Shown: one piece after another, positions 11,956-23,055 of the stretch
How the letters are laid out: each line of letters opens with the position of its first letter
Numbering within the stretch: position 1 is the stretch's first letter
Origin: Apricaphanius iberus
Lineage: Eukaryota > Chordata > Actinopteri > Cyprinodontiformes > Aphaniidae
Direction of reading: 5' to 3'
Assembly: GCA_028564705.1 (NCBI GenBank)
Contig: JAPXFQ010002814.1
Location: 62,001 to 126,000, forward strand
Length of the DNA stretch: 64,000 nt
Made by a program: the position numbers and the translations under genes
Notes under the pieces: model-generated
Database searches by the model: none
The model's input: only the letters and a program-made list of their open reading frames with translations
What the model was told of the DNA's origin: nothing

Positions 11956-12178
11956 AGAAGGGGGAATGTGGGGGAAAGGAGTTGATTGATTAAATGAAGA
12001 TCCGGACTGAGATGCTAAGGAACAGAAAAGATTTGTTACGAATGAGGCAAAATTTGAGGGAAATGAGACGGAAGAAGCTTCCCCGCCAGCAGGGGGAGCT
12101 GTGGATGTTGGCCCGGCAGCTGAGGGCTGGGATGTGCTCTGAGAAGAAGTGGCGACTGAGGCTCAAGTAGGAAGTAGA

Positions 12179-12914
12179 TTATGGGAGGAGGAAGTTTTGG
12201 TTAACGGTGAAGTAGAGGGAAAAAAGGAGCTTGAAGAGGCAATATTTATTAGCAGAACGGCTAAAGGGGATGCCTCTTTCCCTGAGTGAAGATTGCAAGC
12301 GGGCTACTGTCCACCCAGACATGTCCGGACAGTTGGAGACGGAGGCGGAAGAACGACGAACTCTGGGTGACTTCCTCATCCGGAATGAAGCCGGACGGGA
12401 ACGGGGAGGAGAAGCCCTCCGAGCTGGACTGCCAGAGAGATCGGGAGGAAAGTACTTAGCTTTTGGCGAACAGGGAGTCTGAAGTGATCGGGACGTAGAG
12501 AAGCTTGGAGCCGATCGGCCTGCAGCGCCTACTGAGGACCGCTGAACTCCAGAAGAAGTCCCGGAGCGCGATGAGGACGCACTGCGGGAATGGGAGGAAA
12601 CTTGGACCGAGCGGCCCGAAGCCAGAGAACAAAAACGGGGAGGCGAAGCCTCGAGAAAAGAACGAAGGGAGTTAGATGTGCGGGGAGGAGATGGAGAAGG
12701 GCGCCAATCTCGAGGCGCGGAAGTCGCTGGAGAGGGATCCGACTGATGAAAGAGCTCTGGTTGACTGAGAGGACTGGCTGGAATCCCGATGAGCCGATGG
12801 AAGCCTGGCACAGCGAGAGACTTGACGGACCACGGATGGAGGTGATGGTCCAATGATGGAAGTCTTGCTGGAGAAGAGCTCCTCGTCGGATTCGGAAGGA
12901 TCAAGGGTAAGCAC
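12179..12914 (-). pseudogene. DIRS-like ORF1, N-terminal part with SAP-like motif
   Basis: Two overlapping frames together read as one broken protein. It starts MLTLDPSESDEELFSSK at 12914 and shifts frame near 12670-12690. A long Ser/Arg/Pro-rich segment follows (SHSRSASSSRSGTSSG). The segment ends in DMSGWTVARLQSSLRERGIP near 12225-12325, followed by a Ser-Asn-Lys stretch and a Leu/Phe-rich helix. That end fits an SAP domain, a short helix-turn-helix-like DNA-binding fold, by pattern (hydrophobic-x-x-Leu-x-x-Leu-x-x-x-Gly). In the element it would act with the downstream Gag-like part, perhaps in nucleic-acid binding. The SAP call is mine from pattern only. Confidence 0.55.
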
Positions 12915-13095
12915 ATCCGTGAAAATAGAGCTTGTCTTCGCTAACCAAGGCGGGTTTACGAGACCGCAGTCTGAGCGACGCTGATGACTAGGTGCTCGGG
13001 TTTAAATAGATTACAGAGTAATTAGGAATGGAATTCAGGTGTGAGATGCCAGGTGAGTTGGATCCGAGTAAATTAGTGAGAGAATACTGAATATG

Positions 13096-13107
13096 AGGCG
13101 TGGTCCA
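13096..13107 (-). repeat. DIRS-like inverted terminus, right
   Basis: AGGCGTGGTCCA, the partner of 8516-8527, about 180 bases upstream of the ORF1 start on the minus strand. Confidence 0.55.
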
Positions 13108-13249
13108 GCTCACAAACCTAAGTTAACATATTAACTTACATTTATCGAGATTTTTTTAGATAGTGTAACTCAAAGTAGTACATAACTGGGAAGAACAAAA
13201 AGTAAAATCACACTCATCCCCCTTTACTCTCAGTACCCATAAAAAAATA

Positions 13250-13385
13250 CTCAGAGGGAACCCACGCATGCATGAGGATCCTCCCACAGTCCAAATACAT
13301 GTCAGGTTAATAGGTGTCTCTAAATTGTCTTTAGGTGTGTGAGTGTTTGTGTGCATGGTTGTTTGTCCTGTACGTCTCACATGCT
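13250..13385 (+). repeat. SINE-like repeat fragment
   Basis: Phrases CCTCCCACAGTCCAAATACATG, GGTTAATAGGTGTCTCTAAATTG and GCATGGTTGTTTGTCCTGT follow one another in the order seen in the fish repeat at 5729-6040. The 5' and 3' ends are missing. Confidence 0.55.
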
Positions 13386-13502
13386 CACTTGTGTATTAGT
13401 ACGTGTGTGGCAGTAGTCACTTGTTTTGTTATGCACATGAACCTTTGCTGACACATCTGTGTCAAATTCAGCTACGCTGTTGGCACTAGAATAAAATTTA
13501 GC

Positions 13503-13726
13503 AATTTTGGGAGAAGAGCCCTGGTGAGAGAGGTATAGAAGAACCCAAAGATCACTGTAATTGAACTTCAGAGATGAACTAGGGAGAAAGTTCCACCACG
13601 TCAACTATCACTGCAGCCCTCCACCAGTGCTGGCTTTATTGCATCAGGACAACACATATGAAAGCCCACGTAGAGTTTCCCCCCAAAAAAACAATGGACT
13701 CCAAGATGAGATGATACCAGGATTGA
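13503..13726 (+). pseudogene. Tc1-like transposase fragment, plus strand
   Basis: The stretch GGGAGAAGAGCCCTGGTGAG, then GAAGAACCCAAAGATCACTG, then GTCAACTATCACTGCAGCCC and GACTCCAAGATGAGATG follows the order of a common fish Tc1 transposase gene, coding the RRALVRE to ALHQSG region in the DNA-binding half. It is riddled with stops and indels. The neighbouring fragment at 13935-14281 has the opposite orientation and overlaps it at the RRALV segment. Confidence 0.6.
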
Positions 13727-13932
13727 AATTTCTGGTGCTACGTTGCAGTCATAGGTGCCCTGGTGTGCACTGAAAGAGGTGAGACTGCTGGAAACTGGCA
13801 ACACTTGTAGGCAATTGGTGAAGTGTCTTGCCCAAGGACACAGTGACCAAGACAATTGGAGCTGGAGATGAACCGTCAACCCTACAATTACAAGACAAAC
13901 TCCTGACTCCTGAGCCACGGTCGGCCGATTCT
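13727..13932 (-). repeat. tRNA-derived SINE, minus strand
   Basis: On the minus strand it starts CGACCGTGGCTCAGGAGTCA (A-box region near 13912-13925) and has a B-box-like GACGGTTCATCTCC near 13868-13881, then GTGTCCTTGGGCAAGACAC and, at the end, ACCAGGGCACCTATGACTG. The same order appears in the complete copy at 58933-59257. It lies between two opposed Tc1 pieces. Confidence 0.7.
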
Positions 13933-13934
13933 TT

Positions 13935-14281
13935 TTTTCCTCTTTCACCAAGGCTCTTCTTTCACAATTGCTTAGTTTGGCTGGACGGCCAGGTCTAGAA
14001 AGAGTTCTGGTCATCCCAAACTTCTTCTATTTAAGGATTATGGAGATCAGGGCTCTTAGGTACCTTAAGTGCTGCAGAAATTGTTTTGTAACTCTGAGTA
14101 ATTATGACCAGTGATATATTTTTTGTATAAATTTGCATAAAATTCTAAATTTCTGTTTTTTTCTGTCAATATGGGGTGCTGAGTTTACATTAATGAGATT
14201 ACATTAACTTTTTAAATTGTTTTTATTTTAGCAAATATATAAAATAAAGGGGTCAGAATACTTTCCACACCCACTCTGTTT
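13935..14281 (-). mobile_element. Tc1-like transposon end with transposase N-terminus
   Basis: Read on the minus strand from 14281 it begins ACAGAGTGGGTGTGGAAAG and TATTCTGACCCC, the terminal repeat of a well-known fish Tc1 family, then AACTCAGCACCCCATATTGA. The coding part reads MTRTLSRPGRPAKLSN and RRALVKE, from the helix-turn-helix and GRPAKL linker of the DNA-binding domain. The coding end abuts the SINE. The expected block between terminus and gene is shortened by a deletion near 14085-14110. Confidence 0.7.
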
Positions 14282-15099
14282 TATTACAATAGATGTTATC
14301 AAAACGTAATTATAAAAGGGAACTGAGCTTTGCAACATGATAAGCATTGAAGTCTCATTTTTGGGGAATAGTTTGCTCAATTATATAGTTTTATAAAAGA
14401 AAAGCACTCAGAGAGTGTAGACCTCCACCAATGCTGCTCAATCCTAGTCAAGGCAGTGGTCTTTGTACTCAGAACAAAAGTAAAACTGTTGATTTAATCA
14501 GTGGTGTAATCTAGTTTTATTCTAGTGATATACTCTGATTTTTTGCCTCCCAGAGAAACATCAGTCAAAATGTTGAATGAGTCATTAAATAGTCAGTGAT
14601 TATAATCATGCCCTGGTTTCTGAAGGTCTCCTTCTTTCCTGAATTCATCACTCATAGATTGTAGATAATACTGTAATGAATGATAAAACAGAGAAATAGT
14701 TTTAATTACTTAGAGGAATTTATGGATTGTATGGATTGATGTTAACTTTAAATCTTTGACCCAATTGGTGATAGTTAGAGGAATTTATGGATTTTATGGA
14801 ATGATGTTAACTTTAAATCTTTGACCCCCATTTGGTGATTCTGACATCTATCACTGAGTCTACGCCTCATCCCCTTTGTATTGCTATCATTTTGGTGTGA
14901 CACCCCAAGATCATCACTGGCCCCCAATTCAGGCCTTGATATACACACCCATGCTCAGCAGTCTTAACAAAGTATTTTAGTATTTTAGTATTTTGAAAAT
15001 GAAGCATTGAATTAATCTCACTTTAGGGTTAAACACAGTGGGTCTGACACATTAATAAATACCGTTATTCATTTAAACTCTTAGAAAGGTCTTTGACCT
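14282..15099. other. Unassigned DNA with a 65-bp tandem duplication
   Basis: A unit beginning TAGAGGAATTTATGGATT at 14711 recurs at 14776 and both copies run through GATGTTAACTTTAAATCTTT, giving two copies with period 65. Otherwise nothing recognised. Confidence 0.6.
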
Positions 15100-15657
15100 A
15101 ACCCAACACTTTAATTAGCCAATGCACAACCGATGACACACTCTCGACCTACTTATTAGCAAAGACTTAAATATCTCTAACATTGCTGTGACTGATTTTG
15201 CATTATCTGACCATTTTGCATCTCATTTGAAAGCACCATTTTGCTACAGTGGAGAGACTAACTACTCCTCCAGTGAAAGTAGCCCCTGGACTAAGCTCAA
15301 CCAGGGCCTGTAATGATTTGTCAGCTTCTTTACTGAAAATATCTTGAACATCAGAAGGTCAATCAGTACATCAGCTTCAACCCCAATACCAACTATGAGC
15401 CCAATTAACACCCATCCCGAGAAAATGACTTATTTCCAAACAATAAATCAATCAAGCTTTAGTTAAATAATTGAGAAACTAAACTCTGCTACCTGCTGCT
15501 TGGATATCTTACCAACAGATTTTCTGAAAAAGGTCCTCCTAGCTTCAGGGCGGATCTGATCAAAGTAGTTAACTCCTCCGTCCTATCAGGCGTTTTCCCA
15601 CAAGCTCTTAAAACAGCAGTTATCAAACCAATACTAAAAAAGAAGAACCAAGACAGC

Positions 15658-15945
15658 ATGTTAATGCCAAACTACAAACCAATGTCTAATCTCCCATTTT
15701 TCAGTAAAATTATTGAAAAATCTGTTTTCCAGCAGTTAAACAGCATTCTAACAATGAACAACCGCTTTGATATTTATCAGTCTGGTTTTCGTAGCCACCA
15801 CAGCACAGAGACTGCCCTCGTCAAAGTTTTCATTGACATCCGTATAAACACTGACCATGGTAAAACCACAGTTCTTGTACTATTAGACCTTAGTGCGGCG
15901 TTTGACACCGTTGATCATGATATACAGTATTACTGGAACGTCTAG
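15658..15945 (+). pseudogene. L2 reverse transcriptase N-terminal fragment
   Basis: The frame reads [38 protein letters not shown] and [19 protein letters not shown], which are RT blocks up to and including the first catalytic Asp (AFD). It stops at 15945, before VPQG and YADD. Upstream sequence in the same frame ([21 protein letters not shown]) is also open, so the Met at 15658 is not a true start. Confidence 0.85.
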
Positions 15946-16691
15946 AGAGCTTGGTTGGACTCTCTGGTACTGCACTTGATTTGTTCAAATCCTACCTTAA
16001 GAACAGGAACTTAGATGTGTCAATTAGCCATTTCTCATCACAAAACACAGAAATCACATGAAGGTTCCCCCAGAGCTCTAATCATAGAGCCCCTCCTATT
16101 TAGCGTCTAAATGTTCCCATTAAAGCCACATTATGAGCATCAATACTTTTAACTACAACAACTATGCCAATGACACTCAGCTTTATATATCAATATCACC
16201 AGGTGATGTTGAACCTATCCAAATGCTTAATAAATGCATTGAGCAAATTGAAAACTAAATGTCACATAATTTCCTCCAACTGAACAAAAACAAAACTGAA
16301 GTAAATGTATTTTGACCCAAAAAATATCAACTACATATCAGTAATTGTCATAAAAAGGTCCAACTAGAAACTAACAACCAGGCCAGAAATGTAGCTGTAA
16401 TAATGGACTGAACCTCCAGGGTCACATACAGGCAATAACAAGGTCAGCTTTCTGTCACCTAAGGAACATTTCTAGGATTAAAGGACTGATGACACAAGGA
16501 GACCTAGAAAAACTAATCTATGCATTTATTTTTAGCCGCCTTTATTACTGTAACAGTATCTTCACAGGTCTACCTAAAAACAGCTGCAGCTGATCCAGAA
16601 CACTGCTGTTCCTGTTCTCACAAGAACCAGGAACGTAGAACACACAATCCCAGTTCTAAAGTCAACACACTGGCTCCCTGTAGCTCAGAGA

Positions 16692-16940
16692 ATGGACTTC
16701 AAAGGGCATATATCATTGAATGGGTTAGCACCAGAGTACATTAATGATCTGCTATCATGGTACAAACCATCCAGATCACTCAGGTCCTCCAGCTCTAGTT
16801 TACTGATCGTCCCTAGAACCAGAATTAAACATGGAGAAGCAGTGTTTAGTTTCTATGCTCCCCATATCTGGAACAAACTACCGGGAGAATGCAAAGCTGC
16901 AGAGACACTGAACTCTTTTAAGTCTCAAAATTACAACTGA
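16692..16940 (+). pseudogene. L2 ORF2 C-terminal fragment
   Basis: Reads SLNGLAPEYINDLLSWYKPS, then RSLRSSSSSLLIVPRTRIKH and GEAVFSFYAPHIWNKLPGE, the standard C-terminal segment of L2 proteins. It is followed after a frameshift by an LFRLAYE-like end and the 3' untranslated tail. Confidence 0.82.
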
Positions 16941-17195
16941 CCTGTTTAGACTCGCTTATGAGTAACTGATCCTATTGTTGCTTTTTACTTGCATGTTTTT
17001 AATTTTCATACAAATTATTGTCTTGATTATTATTTTATTATTTAGTATTGTATTGTAAATGCTAGTATTTTAATTTTCAAAGAGATTTATGCTCTCTTTT
17101 TTGTGTTCAAATTGTAATCATGTAAAGCACCTTGAATTGCCTTGTGTTGAAAGTGTGCTATACAAATAAAATTGCCTTGCCTTGCATTTGTTTTT

Positions 17196-18959
17196 TTCTG
17201 ATTTATTAACACTTGTTTTGCTGCTGAAAAATCTACCCATAGCTGAAGTAAATAGAACTGTTCTATGTTTCACCGCAGTCCGAACAGCTGAGTAGATTGT
17301 GACGCAGATGTGTGACCAAAGCTCCATCTGTATGGCAAAATAAGCTAATTCTGCCACACACAAAATAATACAAAAGAGAGCATGTTGCAGAGCTTTGTGC
17401 AGGAAGTTCTGGTCCTGGTGAAAGCAAGCCACCATTTACTGGCTGGCAGAGCGTGTGCAATGAGCACTCCAGGACAATGAAGAGCTGTAGTGAGACACAG
17501 ATAAATGGGTAGATGCAGATGAACGTAGCAAATGTTTTATAAGATTTGCTTTAAAGGTAATACATTTGCAAGGTTAGAAGAGAAGCATGCTGCACAACAT
17601 GTCTGCTGATTTAAGTTTTTTGCTGGACAATTTTAACTTACATTGGTAATGTACAACTGATATGTTCAAACACTGCTGTCAAGAATGATCTGGCTGATGT
17701 TCATATCATCTAAAAGACAAACATGAATTAATTTAACTGTTTACCTGTTTTATGTGTTAATATTAGGTATGATAGTCCTTATTTCAGGACAAGGACAACG
17801 TCATACTTCTTCCTATCCATTAAAACATTTGTGTTCATATTGTGTGTGCTGATGTTTTAACCCATCTCATGTGGGAAAATAATCTATCAAACGCCATGAA
17901 ATAGAGTGGCCAGTAGGGAAATTATACCCATTATTAATGGTCTCCAAGATCTCCCATAGGGTTTTCCATTATAATTATCGACTTTTTCACTTCTTGTCCA
18001 GCACGTTGTTTTAAATCAAAGCAAGGTCAGCTTTTGATGAAATGTTTGGGGGGGGAAACCAATCCGAAAAAGAAAAAAAAATCTGTTGTCTCAGAGACAA
18101 ATAAATGTTTTGTTCCAGAAAACATGTAGCAACTTTTTCCAGTTACAAATAAGGTTCAAAGTTCGGCTTCCATTATTTAACAATTTTACACATTCGGACG
18201 TACCTGAAATAATCACATGTTGACCGGGTAAGCCAAAGAAGGGAAAAGTAATAAAACGTTTTATTTACAAAATGCTAAGACAAACTAAGATGAATATGAA
18301 TTTTCATGTACAATGAGAAAACAAAAGCTTAAAGCAGCACAAGAGAAATTTGTGAAGTTAACTCTATGGACTTCCAACTTGTTCTGAATTTAAGATATGC
18401 ATGCTGGGACTGATAATGCCCTCTGGCATCAAATAGATGAGTAACTGTTCCTTTCAGCTTTAGGCCTGGTGACATCCTAGAGTTGTGCTTTATGGTGCCT
18501 CTTCACATAGCAACAATTACAGAGCAAGACATTTAGGATGACACTCTGTCATATTCTTGGATTATTGAACTAGTGGATAATAGACTATCCACTGAGTTAT
18601 TCTGTGTGTCTTCATTCAGAAACATTTGACATTATTTACGGCGTGGATTTCTAAGTTGTATAGCTAAACATGAATTTTACCTAAGTCAAGCTTAAGTTTA
18701 GTCAAGTGTTCAAACTCTATAGTTTATGTTTAATATGTTTTATCTAGATTATTTCTGTCAGTGCTTAACAGGACTTTCTTACTAGAAGGCGCAAATCATT
18801 TATTAATTGTTAAACTGAAAAGAAACTCAAATTGTCTTTTTTTTATTAAAACCTGAAAAGGCATGCACAATTTTGTTGTTCATTGTGTTTTGTGTTTTCA
18901 GGTCCAAGTGATTTTTAGGATGCGCAAACACTAATCGCCCTGTCAGCAGATTTTCCTGC
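17196..18959. other. Unassigned AT-rich DNA
   Basis: No gene or named repeat recognised. Short frames at 17118-17460 overlap the L2 tail on the opposite strand and are not genes. Confidence 0.45.
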
Positions 18960-19865
18960 CTTATGAGCTTGACACGCGGTAGGGAGCAAACGACTGCGAT
19001 CACTGAAACTCATCACAACCACTTTGACAACCAATCACACAGGAGGCAGTGTTTTCTGAGGTGTTGATTGGCTGTCAGATTTGAGTGAATTTTGGGGTAT
19101 AAAAGCAGTTCACGGGTGAAAAAGCAGCACATAGGAAGTTTCAGAAAGTGTACGAAATTAAAAAGATGTGAATCGTCTGCTGATTGGTTTCTATGGGCTC
19201 GACACATGGGAGGCAACGTCAACTCTCCTCCATTATTTTCAATGGGACATGCACAACAAAGTGATAATCACGATTATCCCTCCTGCTAAGCGACACACAA
19301 AAATCGTGTATCTGAAATCTTGTGCTCATGCGTGTGTTATGCACATGCAAGGTCTGTGACCCAATCCCAGAGTGTTTAGAAAAGTTCATTTTTCATTACT
19401 GTATCTCAGACCAGGACCAACAATGAAGGTTTCCTTAGCTGACCAATGAGCTGACAGGAGTAAAGTCTGGGAAAACATGGAGGAAAAGTCTATATCAATA
19501 CACTGTATACCCTTTCACGTCTTTTTCGTTTCTTATATAGCAGTCAGAAGTAAGAGCAAACTCTTGTGACACTTCTGCTTTTTCACCCCTAAACTGCTTT
19601 GATATCCAGAATTCCATACAAACTGACAGCCGATCAAAACCACGGAAGACTCGCTGTATGTCCTGGAACATAGTGCATGACTGGCTTGTGTTGCTGGCAG
19701 CTGCCGCGATGCTGGCTCCCATCTGTCTTATTTTCAAAGTGGTTGCGATGAGTTTCACTTATTGCGGCTGTTTGTCGTCTGCCATGTGTCCAACCAATCC
19801 TGTCGCCATGGGCCCGCCCACAGAGACATCTGTGCCTGCCTTGGAAAGCTGATATAATCAGGTCA
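18960..19865. repeat. Diverged inverted (fold-back) repeat
   Basis: The left arm (about 18965-19135) and the reverse complement of the right arm (about 19580-19830) share several blocks in the same order: TGAAACTCATCACAACCACTT against TGAAACTCATCGCAACCACTT, TTGATTGGCTGTCAG against TTGATCGGCTGTCAG, and GGGTGAAAAAGCAG in both. The arms enclose about 440 bp. The left arm also has a TATA-like GGGGTATAAAAGCAG at about 19093. It may be a fold-back or non-autonomous DNA element, or two copies of one repeat in opposite orientation. Confidence 0.65.
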
Positions 19866-21604
19866 CGCACTGACTGTTGTACACACTCTGTACCAGTTTG
19901 TGGCGGTAGTGCACCAATGTGTTGTTAGCAGACCGTTTATAAGTGTGGCAAGTGGTAATTAAGCTCTAAATGAAATAAAGGTGAAGGACACCAGCAACGC
20001 CACTCGGGGAGACAAAGTCCCCAGAGAATGAAAAATAAAGGCCACATGTTTAAAGAACACCAATTGAACAGATGGATTATTTCCAATAAAAATGGCTCTT
20101 TATTAAAAAATTGTTTAAAGATACATAAAATAGTTTGTAGTATTAGCAACAGCCAGAGATCGCTTCACAAGAACGGGGCTCTATAGTTGCTGTAATCAGT
20201 AATTAATGTAACATTTCGCCACTATATGCTCTATATTGAAAGGATAATTTATCTATCTTTTTCTTTTGGAGATCTGAACACAAGGAGGTGTTTGTTTACA
20301 TGTGTTTTTAGAGTATTCTATGAGCTGCACTTCTAGTAAAAAGGTTTACAGCTTAATCAAAATTGAATTTCTGTCGTCCATTTTTCCTTGAGGGAGAAAT
20401 GTATTCACAAGCCTAGAAAAAAACTGAGACGGCGCTGTGATAGTAGGCAGAGACACCATGAAAAGTTAGCACCCGCTGCTGTTCTGGTCAAGCAACGCTG
20501 AAAAACAATAGCGAGTGGAGAGGAGAAAACGGACTTCTATAAATAAAAAACGTCTCCGTCAATACGTCTGCGTCTGAGGGAAAATTCACGGTCGGAGAAG
20601 CATAAACTAGGCTTAACAATTACAATATTCGTGACTCTACCACTGGATCTTCATTGTGATTTAACTGCATCTTTTTCTGACTGTGTCTCCATATACAATC
20701 GGCCCATTAGGGAATCCGCTAAAGTCATGCATTTATCAGTTTCAGCAGCGAGTTGTGCCACTGTTCAGTGTAGCAGAAATAAGAGATCGATATATCAGAA
20801 ATATGACTTGATGATTGTTTCTTTTTGCTGTTGTCATAAACTGCTCCGTGAGTAACCCTTACTTGTACAAGGTTGGTTGTTTGGTGAAGTCTGCTTTTTC
20901 CCTCTCATGTACAACTTATCAGGTCAACTTTATCATAGCCACAGAGAGCAAATTGATCGGGCCATTTCCAAATATATATCCCCAATAATAATTTATAGAG
21001 GAAGATGACTCAATCACGTACACAAGCAAACACAGCATGTCAGCGGTTCATCCACGACTCCTTCTGGAGTACGAAAACAAACTTTCTGATCACCAATGTA
21101 GAACAGTCGTTCGAAAAACTCCTCTGCCAGACTGCCTCTAAAAGAAACTAAGGCTTTAATTGATCTATAGAAACAGTGTCAAGAAAGGCAGTTTTGACCT
21201 GGAAATATGTAACACACTGCAGGTAGGAGATAAAATATGAAGGGGCTAAATAAATTTGTGTCCCCCCAAAAAACATTGACAGAGTATATCAGAAAAAAGA
21301 CAAATGTGCATGTTTTCTTGTTTGTATTCATGTAGTATTTTCTCACCTCCATTCCACCTCTCCAGCATCTTCCTAACTACCAATCCCCCATAGAGCTGAT
21401 CAGTAGATAAGCTTGGAAATCCTTTCTCCTCAGACCACATCATTTTATGTATAAAAAGACATAAACCCTCAGAGTTGGATTTTCCTCCGCAAAGGTCTAA
21501 ACAAGAGAATTGCTTATATTTTGTTGTCTGCTCCCGAGATAAGTCTGATCGATTAAGTGGCAAAGAAAAGAGAGAATGCAATCAAGCAGCTTTGGTTGCT
21601 TGAG
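19866..21604. other. Unassigned DNA
   Basis: No coding domain or named repeat seen. Short frames such as 20631-20855 and 21246-21581 show no motif. Confidence 0.4.
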
Positions 21605-23055
21605 TAATGTTAAGTTTTGGATATATTAGATTAAAAATGTAATTAGTTATAGTTACAAATTACTTTATCCCAAAGGTAATTGAGTTGTAACTCAGTTACT
21701 GCACTGTAAAAGTGATTAGTTACTCAGAAAAGTAACTGTGGCGTTATTTCTGTAAAACAATTAAGTTCTCTGATATAACGTGAAACATTTTTATAACTGA
21801 ATGACAAATAATAAAACACCATATAGACAGTATTTTAGAACAATTAGTATTTTAACTTGACTCTAAGATTGAAGCTGTATGCAGAAAAATATTATACAAA
21901 AAATAAATATTGGAAATACATAATCACACAATTTTCTTTACAGTACTAAACTAAAACAGACAGCTGTCGGTAAAATGAAACTAAGAAAAATCTGTCCATT
22001 AAGTTGTACAAATCTATATCTTTAATTGGACAGTAAACAGCACTATCCAACTGGTTGTAATAAGACATTTTGAGATTGATTTCGTATCACTTAGTCACAT
22101 GACCTGGAAGCTATTGAAGGAAAACCTGAAATATTACAGTAAAATTATTGATGTAGAATATTCTATGCAATCAAATGTCAGATAAAGTGTTGTGTCTGGT
22201 TCTGTAGATGTAGTAAAACTTTTCAAGATTGATTTGGTGTCACCTGCGGTCACATTAACTGGAAGCTATAAGAAAGAGAAATATCACATAGCCTATTGTA
22301 CAGTAACATAGGGGTGGAGATTGACCTGGAGAACTGATTCAGCACAGGTGACTGCAACAAAAAGTGTTGTTAGCCAGACAGCTGATCTCTCTCCTTTCAA
22401 CCAATCCTGCTTTATTCAGTGTGACTTCGTAATTGCAGTCACTTGTGCTTGTTCAGTTCTCACGGTCAAGAACTCCTCACATCACGATATAAATAAGAAA
22501 TATCAGCTTGTCATGTTCCTCGGATGCTGAGCAACAATTTATTAATATTTTGGGGTTACTTTGTTGGTAGATCTCACAGGTATTTTCTGGGCCGTATGGA
22601 GATTTATTGAAAAACCAAACCCACCACCTTCAAGAGCGAGCAGCAAGCAGCCGCTTTATTAGCGCAGTTCTTGGTTGGAGCGAGTCTCCGTTTTAATTAA
22701 ACGAATGTCCGCCTAATATCCAACTTAAAACTAAGTTCACAACTATTCTTACAGCATGCAGACAGCAAGAGCACTCAAAGTATCTGCCCACTCACCAAAT
22801 GAATCACCATAATTGCAGCGGCGTCATCATCACCTACACCTATGCTCTGTTCCTGCAGCTGCAGTGACTGTCAGAAAGCCTGACACCGCTGCACTTCATT
22901 CAACCACGTCGTAGTAACGCGACACTGTACATCCCCTTTAACGGTAAGGGCATTGTAACGGTGGGAAAAGTAATTAATTAAATTAATGCGTTACCTAAAA
23001 ATGAACGCCGTTAGTAACTCTGTTAAACTTAAACAACGTTAATCCCAACACTGGT
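21605..23055. mobile_element. Non-autonomous DNA element with AGTGTTGGG-type end
   Basis: The left part (21630-21745) repeats GTAATTAGTTATAG, GTAATTGAGTTGTAACTCAG and GTGATTAGTTACTCAG; the right part (22970-23055) has AACGCCGTTAGTAACTCTG and ends AACGTTAATCCCAACACTGG. This arrangement is that of an abundant fish non-coding DNA transposon whose outer ends read AGTGTTGGG. The left terminus is degraded. Inside, two related segments start at GATTGATTTCGTATCAC (22074) and GATTGATTTGGTGTCAC (22227). No transposase is visible. The superfamily is not certain. Confidence 0.6.

Larger units (their letters stand above)
8516..13107 (-). mobile_element. DIRS-like tyrosine-recombinase retrotransposon
   Basis: A nearly full-length element about 4.6 kb long, transcribed on the minus strand. 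In element order it holds ORF1 (12914 to 10932), RT and RNase H (10901 to 9210) and a tyrosine recombinase (about 9230 to 8700). This order, with no aspartic protease, no DDE integrase and no LTR, is that of DIRS-order retrotransposons. The outermost matching bases are inverted: TGGACCACGCCT at 8516-8527 and AGGCGTGGTCCA at 13096-13107. DIRS1-type elements have inverted termini while Ngaro and PAT types have split direct repeats, so I favour the DIRS1 type. Frameshifts, nonsense codons and a deletion in the recombinase show that it is dead. Exact ends are set by the 12-bp match only. Confidence 0.85.
15100..17195 (+). mobile_element. L2-type LINE, second copy
   Basis: A longer but more decayed L2 copy. 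It keeps the end of the endonuclease near 15143-15232 (TLDLLISKDLNISNIAVTDF then ALSDHFA), the first half of RT, the C-terminal region and the 3' tail. The tail at about 17120-17187 reads GTAAAGCACCTTGAATTGCC and ends ACAAATAAAATTGCCTTGCC. The catalytic block has many stops. Identity to the copy at 1430 is of family level, so the two are separate insertions. Confidence 0.87.
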
